Shown one piece after another: positions 34,617 through 40,754 of a stretch of DNA of 48,818 bases. A model generated the notes under the pieces. That model made no database searches and had not been told where the DNA came from. It saw only the letters and a list, made by a program, of their open reading frames with translations. Position 1 is the stretch's first letter, and the number at the start of each line of letters is the position of its first letter. The DNA is taken from contig NZ_VKKX01000006.1 of NCBI RefSeq assembly GCF_008271655.1, positions 1-48,818 of the forward strand, given 5' to 3'. Source of the stretch: Gemmobacter caeruleus (GTDB lineage: Bacteria > Pseudomonadota > Alphaproteobacteria > Rhodobacterales > Rhodobacteraceae). The position numbers and the translations under genes are program-made.

Positions 34617-35160
34617 GTTTCTCCAGCACCTTCTGCATCGCGGCTGGCTCCACGGTGATCTGCTGGCCCGTCGCGTCGCGGCACGAGGCCGAGAGCTCGG
34701 CCGCCATCAGCGCCGACGCGCGCGCGGGCCACGTCACCCATGCGTCCCGTTCCTCCCGCGCCAGCCGGAAAACCAGCGCCAGCGCGCGGGCCCGCTCGAT
34801 CAACTCCCCCTTCAGCTTCTGCAGACGGATGCGCCGCTCCTGCGCCTTCAGCACCTCGTTCGCGGTCTTCGCCTGCAGGAAGGTCGTGCCGCCACCGACC
34901 GCCGGGACTGCCAGACCCTGTTCGCGGAGCGTGTCTCCGACCGCTGCCACCGCCGCCTCGGGGACGGGCTTCATCTTGGGCGCGGGCGGCTTTCTCGTCT
35001 TCGATGGGTCCGTCGTCTCGGCACGTCTGGCGTCGCTGGCCGCCGCGTTGATGCTGCCGTCGGGATAGAGGACCAGGCGCTCGGCGGTCTTCGCTTTCTG
35101 GATCGCGCCCCGCGACAGCCCGACATGCGCGGCGTACTGGCGCTCGCTCATGCCCTGCAT
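34564..35160 (-). CDS. Terminase small subunit, Nu1-like
   Basis: A 198-residue protein. The N-terminal winged helix-turn-helix SERQYAAHVGLSRGAIQKAK would bind the packaging site. A middle disordered part is followed by helices (LKAQERRIRLQKLKGELIER) that fit the oligomerisation and large-subunit contact. It directly precedes the large terminase gene. The region upstream (35161-35271) is divergent and holds a hairpin. Confidence 0.85.
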   Translation of the reverse strand: MQGMSERQYAAHVGLSRGAIQKAKTAERLVLYPDGSINAAASDARRAETTDPSKTRKPPAPKMKPVPEAAVAAVGDTLREQGLAVPAVGGGTTFLQAKTANEVLKAQERRIRLQKLKGELIERARALALVFRLAREERDAWVTWPARASALMAAELSASCRDATGQQITVEPAAMQKVLEKHVRANLDELAEVRPDFR

Positions 35161-35191
35161 CGATAGCTCCGATTATCATTCAGAATCATGT

Positions 35192-35210
35192 GCTTATCGA
35201 GTTGATAAGC
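35192..35210. promoter_or_regulatory. Inverted repeat in divergent region, candidate operator
   Basis: GCTTATC and GATAAGC form a perfect 7-bp dyad with a 5-nt loop, 32 nt before the small terminase start and 62 nt before the plus-strand gene at 35272. On the minus strand a GATAAT hexamer (35177-35172) could be a -10 box; no good -35 is seen. The site could control late transcription (inference). Confidence 0.4.
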
Positions 35211-35271
35211 GGCGCGGACAGAGCGAACTTCCCTTCAACGAAGCGATGCAACTCACCAAGGAGCCACCCCG

Positions 35272-35496
35272 ATGACCCGCCGCGCGACCGACAACACGAA
35301 AGCCCTCGACGCCTTCATCGCCGCCAAGTCCGAGATCGACGCGATGCTGGAGCGGCTCGCCGCCCTCAGCGCCGACCACTTCGAGACCAGCCCCGACGCG
35401 ATCAACTGGGGCCATGTCGGCACCCTGAACCACTACCGCGCCAAGCTGCGCGAGATCACCGACATGGCCTTCAGGGAAGGCGAACACGCCGAGTGA
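35272..35496 (+). CDS. Small conserved phage protein
   Basis: A 74-residue helical protein (MTRRATDNTKALDAFIAAKS, EIDAMLERLAALSADHFETS, INWGHVGTLNHYRAKLREIT). It recurs in prophages of this group next to a DUF3489 gene, as here. AAGGAG lies about 9 nt before the ATG. It is on the plus strand, opposite to most prophage genes. Function unknown. Confidence 0.75.
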   Translation: MTRRATDNTKALDAFIAAKSEIDAMLERLAALSADHFETSPDAINWGHVGTLNHYRAKLREITDMAFREGEHAE

Positions 35497-35586
35497 GACG
35501 ACCCGCTCCCGGTCCCGCCCGCCGACTGGCGGGCTCGACCTCGTAGAAGGGCCCGCATCCCGCGCGCCCCGATACGGGAGACGACG

Positions 35587-36158
35587 ATGACCCAGCTTTC
35601 CGACACCCAAGCCCTGATCCTGAGCGCCGCCGCCCAGCGACCCGAGCATATTGCCCTGCCGCTGCCCGAGAGCCTGCGGGGTGGCGCCGCCGCCAAGGTG
35701 GTCGGCGCGATGCTCTCCAATGGGCTCCTGCAGGAGGTCGACGCAGACCTGCGGAAGGGCGAACCAATGTGGCGTGAGACCGGCAACGGCCATGGGACCA
35801 CGCTGGTCGCCACCGATGCAGGGCTCGCCGCTATCGGCATCGAGCCCGAGGACGCGAACACCGCGCCCGTGGGCGCGACGGACGCGCCGACCGACGAGCC
35901 CGTGCCCGACACCGCCAGCGAACCAGAGCCGCGCCCAAGGCGCGCACCCCGCGCGAGGGCACCAAGCAGGCCAAGCTGATCGCCATGCTGCGCGCACCGG
36001 ACGGCGCGACCATCGAGGAAATCATGGCCGCGACCGGATGGCTTGGTCACACGGTGCGCGGCGCGATGGCCGGGTCGCTGAAGAAGAAGCTCGGGCTCGA
36101 GGTGACCTCCGACAAGGTCGAGGGGCGCGGGCGCGTCTACAAACTCCCCGCCGCCTGA
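35587..36158 (+). pseudogene. DUF3489 protein gene with frameshift
   Basis: The first frame (35587 to about 35930) encodes MTQLSDTQALILSAAAQRPE and a following small helical domain. It then runs into arginine/proline-rich sequence and stops at 35979. From about 35928 a different frame continues with the conserved DUF3489 half: REGTKQAKLIAMLRAPDGAT, EEIMAATGWLGHTVRGAMAG and a VYKLPAA end at 36158. DUF3489 is a winged-helix-like domain, probably DNA-binding. A single frameshift near 35925-35935 in a GC-rich stretch explains it; a sequencing error is possible. Confidence 0.75.
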
Positions 36159-36211
36159 CGCGCCGGACCCCGACAAGCTGATGGCCGCCGTCCCTCCGGG
36201 GCGGCGGTCGA

Positions 36212-36436
36212 TCATCTGGCGCTCCGCATCCAGATCGCCTCGAACACCCGCCGCAGGACGTAGGACCGCGCGATGCTCACCACCGTGAACACCGCGCCCA
36301 TCTTCAGGTTCTGCGCCAGCGTCGTGTGCAGCCCGAAGACCGGGAAGATCAGGATCTGCGTGACGACAGCGACGCCATAGCCGACGATCACGTTGGCCAC
36401 GGACTCGACCAGCGACATGAGGCGGCTCTGCTTCAT
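36212..36436 (-). CDS. DUF7220 phage membrane protein
   Basis: A 74-residue protein with two membrane segments: SLVESVANVIVGYGVAVVTQ and LKMGAVFTVVSIARSYVL, ending RRVFEAIWMR. It belongs to a small family (DUF7220) common in phages of alphaproteobacteria. Its ATG (36436-36434) overlaps the TGA of the second-frame ORF inside the methyltransferase gene, not the methyltransferase stop, which is 13 nt further up. Confidence 0.8.
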   Translation of the reverse strand: MKQSRLMSLVESVANVIVGYGVAVVTQILIFPVFGLHTTLAQNLKMGAVFTVVSIARSYVLRRVFEAIWMRSAR

Positions 36437-36987
36437 GCTGGCACCCCGTCATCCATCGGCCAACAGTTCAGCTGCCAGAGTTCGCAGCGCATGCGCAGCA
36501 ACCAGGGGGACCACGCCGTTGCCACAGAGGCGAAGCCGGTCCACCCGGTGGGCCAGCCCATCAGCGCCTCGACGAACAGCGGGTTCAAGGTCCGGCGCGC
36601 ATCGGAGGTATCGCGCCCAGCCATCGGCGTCGTGAGGACCTGGCGGCCAAGCAGGCCGTTCACCGGCGTGTTCGCAAGGCTCGTCGCCCCGTCCTTGTGG
36701 TCGCGGGCCGTCGGCGTCATCCACAGTCCCGCCGAATGGGTCAGGTCGGCTGAGCGGCGGTTGCCAGCACTCGGCTTGCAGCCATCGTTCGCCATCGGCG
36801 TCGGCCAGAGCGCTGCCGTCGTCGCGAGGTTCATCCCGTGCTGACCGGCTTCCTGCGACGGAGTCGGCTTCGTCTGCCGGTTCTCGTTGGCACTGGCCCT
36901 CGGCGTCGGCCAAAGCCGCATCATCTCCGTCCGGTTGCCGCCACTCGAGCGGGTGCCAGAGCAGGCGCGCGGGGTCGGCCAGATCAT
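36433..36987 (-). CDS. Second-frame ORF overlapping the cytosine methyltransferase gene
   Basis: A 184-codon frame on the same strand as the methyltransferase. It carries repeated WPTPxA units (WPTPRACSG, WPTPRASANEN, WPTPMANDG, MTPTARDHKDG, TTPMAGRD) and then LNPLFVEALMGWPTGWTGFA with a basic, tryptophan-rich end. The late motif is one I know from small phage proteins annotated beside cytosine methylases. The TGA overlaps the next gene's ATG as ATGA, the coupling used throughout this prophage. The frame is open back to 37962; ATG 36987 is the first start before the repeats and its ribosome site is poor. Whether it is made alone or by frameshifting is unknown. Confidence 0.5.
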   Translation of the reverse strand: MIWPTPRACSGTRSSGGNRTEMMRLWPTPRASANENRQTKPTPSQEAGQHGMNLATTAALWPTPMANDGCKPSAGNRRSADLTHSAGLWMTPTARDHKDGATSLANTPVNGLLGRQVLTTPMAGRDTSDARRTLNPLFVEALMGWPTGWTGFASVATAWSPWLLRMRCELWQLNCWPMDDGVPA

Positions 36988-37546
36988 CCCCCTCGCGGAT
37001 CGCGAGGATGAACAGCCGCTCGCGCTTGTGGGGCGCGCCGACTTCCGCCGCCGTGAAGAGGCCTGCCGCAAGGCGGTAGCCCATGCCGACCAGTCCTGCG
37101 GCGACTTCGGGGAAGCCGAGGCGGAGATGATGGGCGACATTCTCGAGGAAGACGAAGGGCGGCTCAACCTCGCCGATGATGCGGGCGACATGCGGCCAGA
37201 GGTGGCGCGGGTCGTCGGCGCCCCGGCGCTTGCCCGCGACGGAGAACGGCTGGCACGGATAGCCCGCAGTAACGATATCCACCGCGCCACGCCACGGGCG
37301 GCCGTCGAAGGTTCCAACGTCGTCCCAGACAACAGCCTGATCCAGGGACGCATCTTCCATCCGCGCCACGAGAGCTGCTGCGGCGAAGGTTTCCCGTTCG
37401 ACATGGCCCACAGCACGATATCCGGGGATGGCGATGGCGAGCCCGAGGTCGAGACCGCCCGCGCCGGAGCACAGGGAGAGGCCGAAGAGGCATGCGTCTC
37501 CGGCCCCGGAAGCGTCTCCGGAGGAAGGTACAGCCAAGTCATGCAT
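36449..37546 (-). CDS. DNA (cytosine-5-)-methyltransferase
   Basis: A 365-residue C5 cytosine methylase. Motif I is LSLCSGAGGLDLG (about 23-35), motif IV GYPCQPFSVAG with catalytic Cys98, motif VI FLENV (133-137), motif VIII KRERLF (174-179) and motif X CGNGVVPLVAAHA near the end. Between VIII and X lies an unusual repetitive stretch with LADAxGxR-type units (LADPARL, LADAEGQ, LADADGE). The target sequence is unknown; phage enzymes of this kind protect DNA from restriction. ATG 37546 follows the upstream stop as TGACATG; an in-frame ATG at 37597 is less likely. Confidence 0.93.
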   Translation of the reverse strand: MHDLAVPSSGDASGAGDACLFGLSLCSGAGGLDLGLAIAIPGYRAVGHVERETFAAAALVARMEDASLDQAVVWDDVGTFDGRPWRGAVDIVTAGYPCQPFSVAGKRRGADDPRHLWPHVARIIGEVEPPFVFLENVAHHLRLGFPEVAAGLVGMGYRLAAGLFTAAEVGAPHKRERLFILAIREGDDLADPARLLWHPLEWRQPDGDDAALADAEGQCQREPADEADSVAGSRSARDEPRDDGSALADADGERWLQAECWQPPLSRPDPFGGTVDDADGPRPQGRGDEPCEHAGERPAWPPGPHDADGWARYLRCAPDLEPAVRRGADGLAHRVDRLRLCGNGVVPLVAAHALRTLAAELLADG

Positions 37547-37547
37547 G

Positions 37548-38888
37548 TCACGCGGCGGGTTCGGGTTGGGGTTCGTGTCTGGCCCGGGTTTCTCCAAGCC
37601 GCTCGACCGTCACTTGCGCGAAAGTCCGGCCGTCTCCGTCGAGGATTGCGTCGCGGCCGGTCTCGGCCTGCCAGCGTTCCACGGCGACATCGACATAGGC
37701 CGGACTGATTTCCATTGCGAAGACGCGACGGCCATTGGCCTCGCCCGCCATGATCTGCGAGCCCGAGCCTGAGAACGGCTCGTAGCAGAGGCCGCCTCGG
37801 GCAACGTGCTGGCGCATCGGGATCCCGAAGGCGTCGAGCGGCTTCGGCGTCGGATGGTCGGGCCGGTCGTCCTTTGCGAAGCTGGGCAGCGCCCATGTCG
37901 ATGGCAGCGTTTCCTCGGCCACCTTCGGCGGGCGGTTCGGGCGGCGCCAGCCCATGAAGCAAGGCTCGTGCTTCCAGAGGTAATGCGACCGGGTCAGAAC
38001 CCCGCGGTCCTTCACCCAGATGATCTGTTGATGGACGAAGGCACCCGCCTTTTCCCAGCAGGCTTCCAGCATCGCCTGGCGGCGCGAGGCGTGCCAGCAG
38101 TACCAGGCCGCGTCTTCGGCGATGGCCTCGGCGACCGCCGCAGCGATGAAGCCGTCGTAGAGTTCCGCACCCTGCGAGCTGTCATCCCAGGTCGTGCCGT
38201 AGGACGCAGACCAGTCCTTGTTGCGGGTAGGATGGTTCGAGCCGTCGTAATCCACCAGATACGGCGGGTCGGTGGCGAACAGGATCGCCCGCTCGCCATT
38301 CATCAGACGGCGCACATGGGAGGCGCTGGTGCTGTCACCGCAGAGCAGGCGGTGGTCGCCGAGTATCCACAGGTCACCAGTGCGCGAGGCCGGATTGCGC
38401 GGCGGTTCGGGGATGGTCACCGGCGGCACGGAGCCCCCGGCGCCACCTTCTTCACCGTCGTCTTCCGCGACGTAGGCCAGCAGCTTGTCGAGTTCGCCGT
38501 CCGAGAAGCCGACCAGCGACAGGTCGAAATCCTCGGCCAGCAGATCGTTCAGTTCCGCCGACAGCAGCGCCTCGTCCCAAGTGCCGAGTTCCGTCAGTTT
38601 GTTGTCCGCGATCCGGTAGGCCCGGCGCTGCGCCTCGGTCAGGTGCCCGAGCACGATGACCGGCGCCTCGGTCAGCCCGAGCTGCGTGGCGGCCAGCACG
38701 CGTCCGTGGCCCGCGATGAGCTCGCCGTCCTCGGCCACGAGGCAAGGCACGGTCCAGCCGAACTCGGCCATGCTGGCGGCGATCTTTGCGACCTGGTCCG
38801 CGCCATGCGTTTTCGCATTGCGGGCGTAGGGCTGGAGCTTGGCCAGCGGCCACATCTCGACCGCGTCCGGGGCGAAGGTCAGCGTCAT
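37548..38888 (-). CDS. ParB-like nuclease domain / DNA adenine-type methyltransferase fusion
   Basis: A 446-residue protein. Residues 1-140 form a ParB/Srx-type domain (LQPYARNAKTHGADQVAKIA, GELIAGHGRVLAATQLG). Residues about 170-430 are an amino-methyltransferase: catalytic DPPY at 207-210, and the cofactor motif EPFSGSGSQIMAGE at 370-383. Order (catalytic motif before cofactor motif) indicates the beta class that methylates adenine N6 or cytosine N4. Such fusions are common in phages and may modify phage DNA. It lies directly before the cytosine methylase, giving two modification enzymes in a row. Confidence 0.92.
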   Translation of the reverse strand: MTLTFAPDAVEMWPLAKLQPYARNAKTHGADQVAKIAASMAEFGWTVPCLVAEDGELIAGHGRVLAATQLGLTEAPVIVLGHLTEAQRRAYRIADNKLTELGTWDEALLSAELNDLLAEDFDLSLVGFSDGELDKLLAYVAEDDGEEGGAGGSVPPVTIPEPPRNPASRTGDLWILGDHRLLCGDSTSASHVRRLMNGERAILFATDPPYLVDYDGSNHPTRNKDWSASYGTTWDDSSQGAELYDGFIAAAVAEAIAEDAAWYCWHASRRQAMLEACWEKAGAFVHQQIIWVKDRGVLTRSHYLWKHEPCFMGWRRPNRPPKVAEETLPSTWALPSFAKDDRPDHPTPKPLDAFGIPMRQHVARGGLCYEPFSGSGSQIMAGEANGRRVFAMEISPAYVDVAVERWQAETGRDAILDGDGRTFAQVTVERLGETRARHEPQPEPAA

Positions 38889-39304
38889 GGTCGGGTGGTT
38901 TCCGATGTTCAGGTGGATGCCGATGGCTTCCGGACTCCGGATGCCGGGCTGGACTCCCAGCGGGGTCCAGTGGCTACCAGCGGTGTCCGGTCGAAAGGCC
39001 AGCGTTTATTGGTGTTTGCGTGGGGTCAGGTGGATCCGGCTTCCGGGTGGCTTCCCAAAAATCCGGCCCTGACGCTGGCGATGTCCCGCGCTTCGCCCGC
39101 CAGCATACGAATGTCGCCAGGAAGGAACCGCAAACTCCCTCGGGGTGAACCCCGGCCGGACCCTCGCTGGATACCGGGGTCCTGAAGGCCCCCGTCGACG
39201 CAAAGGGGAGAGCAAGCCTTCCAGCGCACTCTCCCCATCTTGCCTTCGGAATAGCATGGATCTGTTGCAGATGTCGAAGGGAAAAGTGTTGCAACACATT
39301 GGAG
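38889..39304. other. 416-bp hairpin-rich gap
   Basis: No frame here looks like protein. Several inverted repeats are present: TGTTGCA/TGCAACA with 20 nt between (about 39262-39295), GGGGAGAG/CTCTCCCC (about 39207-39236), CGGGGT/ACCCCG (about 39139-39152), and TCCGG-ACT-CCGGA (about 38930-38942). It may hold a promoter, a structured RNA or a replication signal; none can be assigned. A frame starting at 39315 that overlaps the previous stop is open to 38974 but has poor composition. Confidence 0.4.
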
Positions 39305-39685
39305 TCACTGCGCATTCAGCCGCGCAGCGATCTTGGTCAGCGCCAGCTGCCAGCGACGCCAGGCGGTCGTGCGGTCGCACCCCAGCTCGCCGCTGATCTG
39401 CTTCCACGGCACGCGGGCGGCACGAGACCAGACGAGCTTGCGCTCCGCCTCCTCGATCCAGAGCACCCAGTCGAAGGTCTGCTCGAGCCGGGTGATCGCG
39501 GCGGCTGAGGGCCAGACCCGCATCGGCTGCGGCTCCATGGCCGCGATCTCGCGGCTCGTCCGCACGATGTCGGGCCAGGTGTTGAAGTAGCCCTGCGCCT
39601 TCACCGGTGGCAGCTTGCGCAGTGTGCGGAACGCCTCCTCGAAATGATCGGCGACGCAGTCGGCGGTCCATTCGCGATCAGCCAT
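39305..39685 (-). CDS. DUF6362 phage protein
   Basis: A 126-residue protein of the DUF6362 family. The marks are ADHFEEAFRTLRKLPPVKAQ, GYFNTWPDIVRTSRE and a late VPWKQISGELGCDRTTAWRR helix-turn-helix. The last part suggests DNA binding, and homologues sit near methylases and terminases, so a packaging or late-gene role is possible. Its start overlaps the upstream gene by 8 nt. Confidence 0.8.
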   Translation of the reverse strand: MADREWTADCVADHFEEAFRTLRKLPPVKAQGYFNTWPDIVRTSREIAAMEPQPMRVWPSAAAITRLEQTFDWVLWIEEAERKLVWSRAARVPWKQISGELGCDRTTAWRRWQLALTKIAARLNAQ

Positions 39686-39878
39686 GGCGCGCCTCCTTGG
39701 CGGAAGGACGCGGGCCGTAGAGCTTCTCGCCCAGCTGGCGGACCAGTTCACGCTCCGGCCAGGTGAGGCGGTCGTCAACGGCGGAGACCGCGAGGACGCC
39801 CTGTTCGTGCCAGCCCTCGCGCTTGACCTGCTCGGGATCCCGGCGCCGACCGCCGTAGCCATGGGGATGCCATCTCAT
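39678..39878 (-). CDS. Small conserved phage protein
   Basis: A 66-residue protein: MRWHPHGYGGRRRDPEQVKR, EGWHEQGVLAVSAVDDRLTW, then PERELVRQLGEKLYG. I recognise the pattern from alphaproteobacterial prophages, always next to DUF6362 and a RuvC-like gene. It overlaps both neighbours (4 nt and 8 nt). Function unknown. Confidence 0.75.
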   Translation of the reverse strand: MRWHPHGYGGRRRDPEQVKREGWHEQGVLAVSAVDDRLTWPERELVRQLGEKLYGPRPSAKEARHG

Positions 39879-40414
39879 GCGACACCCCCGTTCGTCTCGA
39901 TGGCCCAAAGCAGGATGGCGATGGCGTCGGCCTCGTTGTCGTCGGCGGGGCTGAAACCGCGGGCGCGGACGGCGGCGATCATCGCAGCCTTGTCGGCGTT
40001 GCCCTTGCCAGCGGCGTGACGCTTGATCGTGCCGACCGGGACGCCCTCGTAGGGCACGCCGCGCAGCTCGGCCCATGCGGTAAGCGTGGCCATGAGCCCG
40101 CCGTAGATGTGGCTCGCATCGGTGCCCGCGTGGCGGCGGACTTCCTCGAACCAGATCGCGGCGACGGGCCCGGACAGCCGGTCGATCTCGGTCATCCAGT
40201 TGGTGAAGCGCAGGTAGCGCATGCCGCCGCCGTCGAAGCGCCCCGGGCGCAGCGAGACGGTGCCGCTGGTGATCAGACCGTCGTGGCCGCGGATCGCCCA
40301 GCCGGTCGAGGTGCCGAGGTCGAGTGCGAGGATGCAGCGGTTGCGGGGGGCGCCGAGCGGCAGCGATTCAAACCTTGCGCCGTCGCAATTCGGGATCAGA
40401 GTCGGCTGAGCCAT
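39875..40414 (-). CDS. RuvC-like Holliday junction resolvase
   Basis: A 179-residue protein of the RNase H-fold resolvase group. Acidic positions fit the active site: Asp in ILALDLGTSTGWAI, Glu in AIWFEEVRRH, and Asp residues in SPADDNEADAIAILLW. Such phage enzymes cut branched DNA before packaging. AAGGAG precedes ATG 40414. A 340-bp region with palindromes lies upstream, so this gene probably opens a transcription unit. Confidence 0.85.
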   Translation of the reverse strand: MAQPTLIPNCDGARFESLPLGAPRNRCILALDLGTSTGWAIRGHDGLITSGTVSLRPGRFDGGGMRYLRFTNWMTEIDRLSGPVAAIWFEEVRRHAGTDASHIYGGLMATLTAWAELRGVPYEGVPVGTIKRHAAGKGNADKAAMIAAVRARGFSPADDNEADAIAILLWAIETNGGVA

Positions 40415-40754
40415 GATGGGTCTCCTTTGCCGGTGGCCTGTGGTGGTGGAAGACGACGGCGGTCTGGTGCTTGGCGGTACGGGGCCGCCGTCGTCGGATC
40501 GGAAAGCACAAGGGAGCGTCACGGCGGCGCGCGCGGCTGGCCCGGACGTATGGGAGGAGTGGCCAACCCTGTGGGGTGGCCCTCCCATACGTAGTATGGG
40601 GGTTTGACACCTAACTGTTCCAGGGAGGGCAAGTGGCTGAAATCATTGCGGAATAAGACTTCATGAAGTCTTCGGGCATGAGTCAGGGACCTAACTCTTA
40701 TTTGCCCGTAACCCGTTGATTTCGTTGAGTGCACAGTTGGCGCTGTCATATGAG
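40415..40754. promoter_or_regulatory. 340-bp regulatory gap with palindromes
   Basis: No convincing gene. The region carries a 45-nt cruciform (40547-40591), a further partial copy of its arm (GTATGGG at about 40594-40600), an inverted repeat CGACGGCGG/CCGCCGTCG (about 40453-40493) and two copies of ATGAGTCAGG (about 40679 and 40750). It should contain the promoter for the genes from 40414 downward, and possibly an origin, but no -35/-10 pair is clear. Confidence 0.45.
40547..40591. repeat. 45-nt interrupted palindrome
   Basis: Arms CGTATGGGAGG and CCTCCCATACG pair perfectly over 11 bp. Inside, CCAACCC and GGGGTGG pair with one mismatch around a TGT loop, giving a two-storey hairpin or cruciform. 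It lies in the gap before the resolvase gene. Confidence 0.7.

Noticed and set aside
38974-39315. 113-codon minus-strand frame overlapping the DUF6362 stop
   Set aside because: The ATG-TGA overlap is suggestive, but composition is not protein-like and the DNA is full of inverted repeats.
40519-40749. 76-codon minus-strand frame before the resolvase gene
   Set aside because: It spans the palindromes, has no ribosome site and no recognisable pattern, so I treat the region as regulatory.
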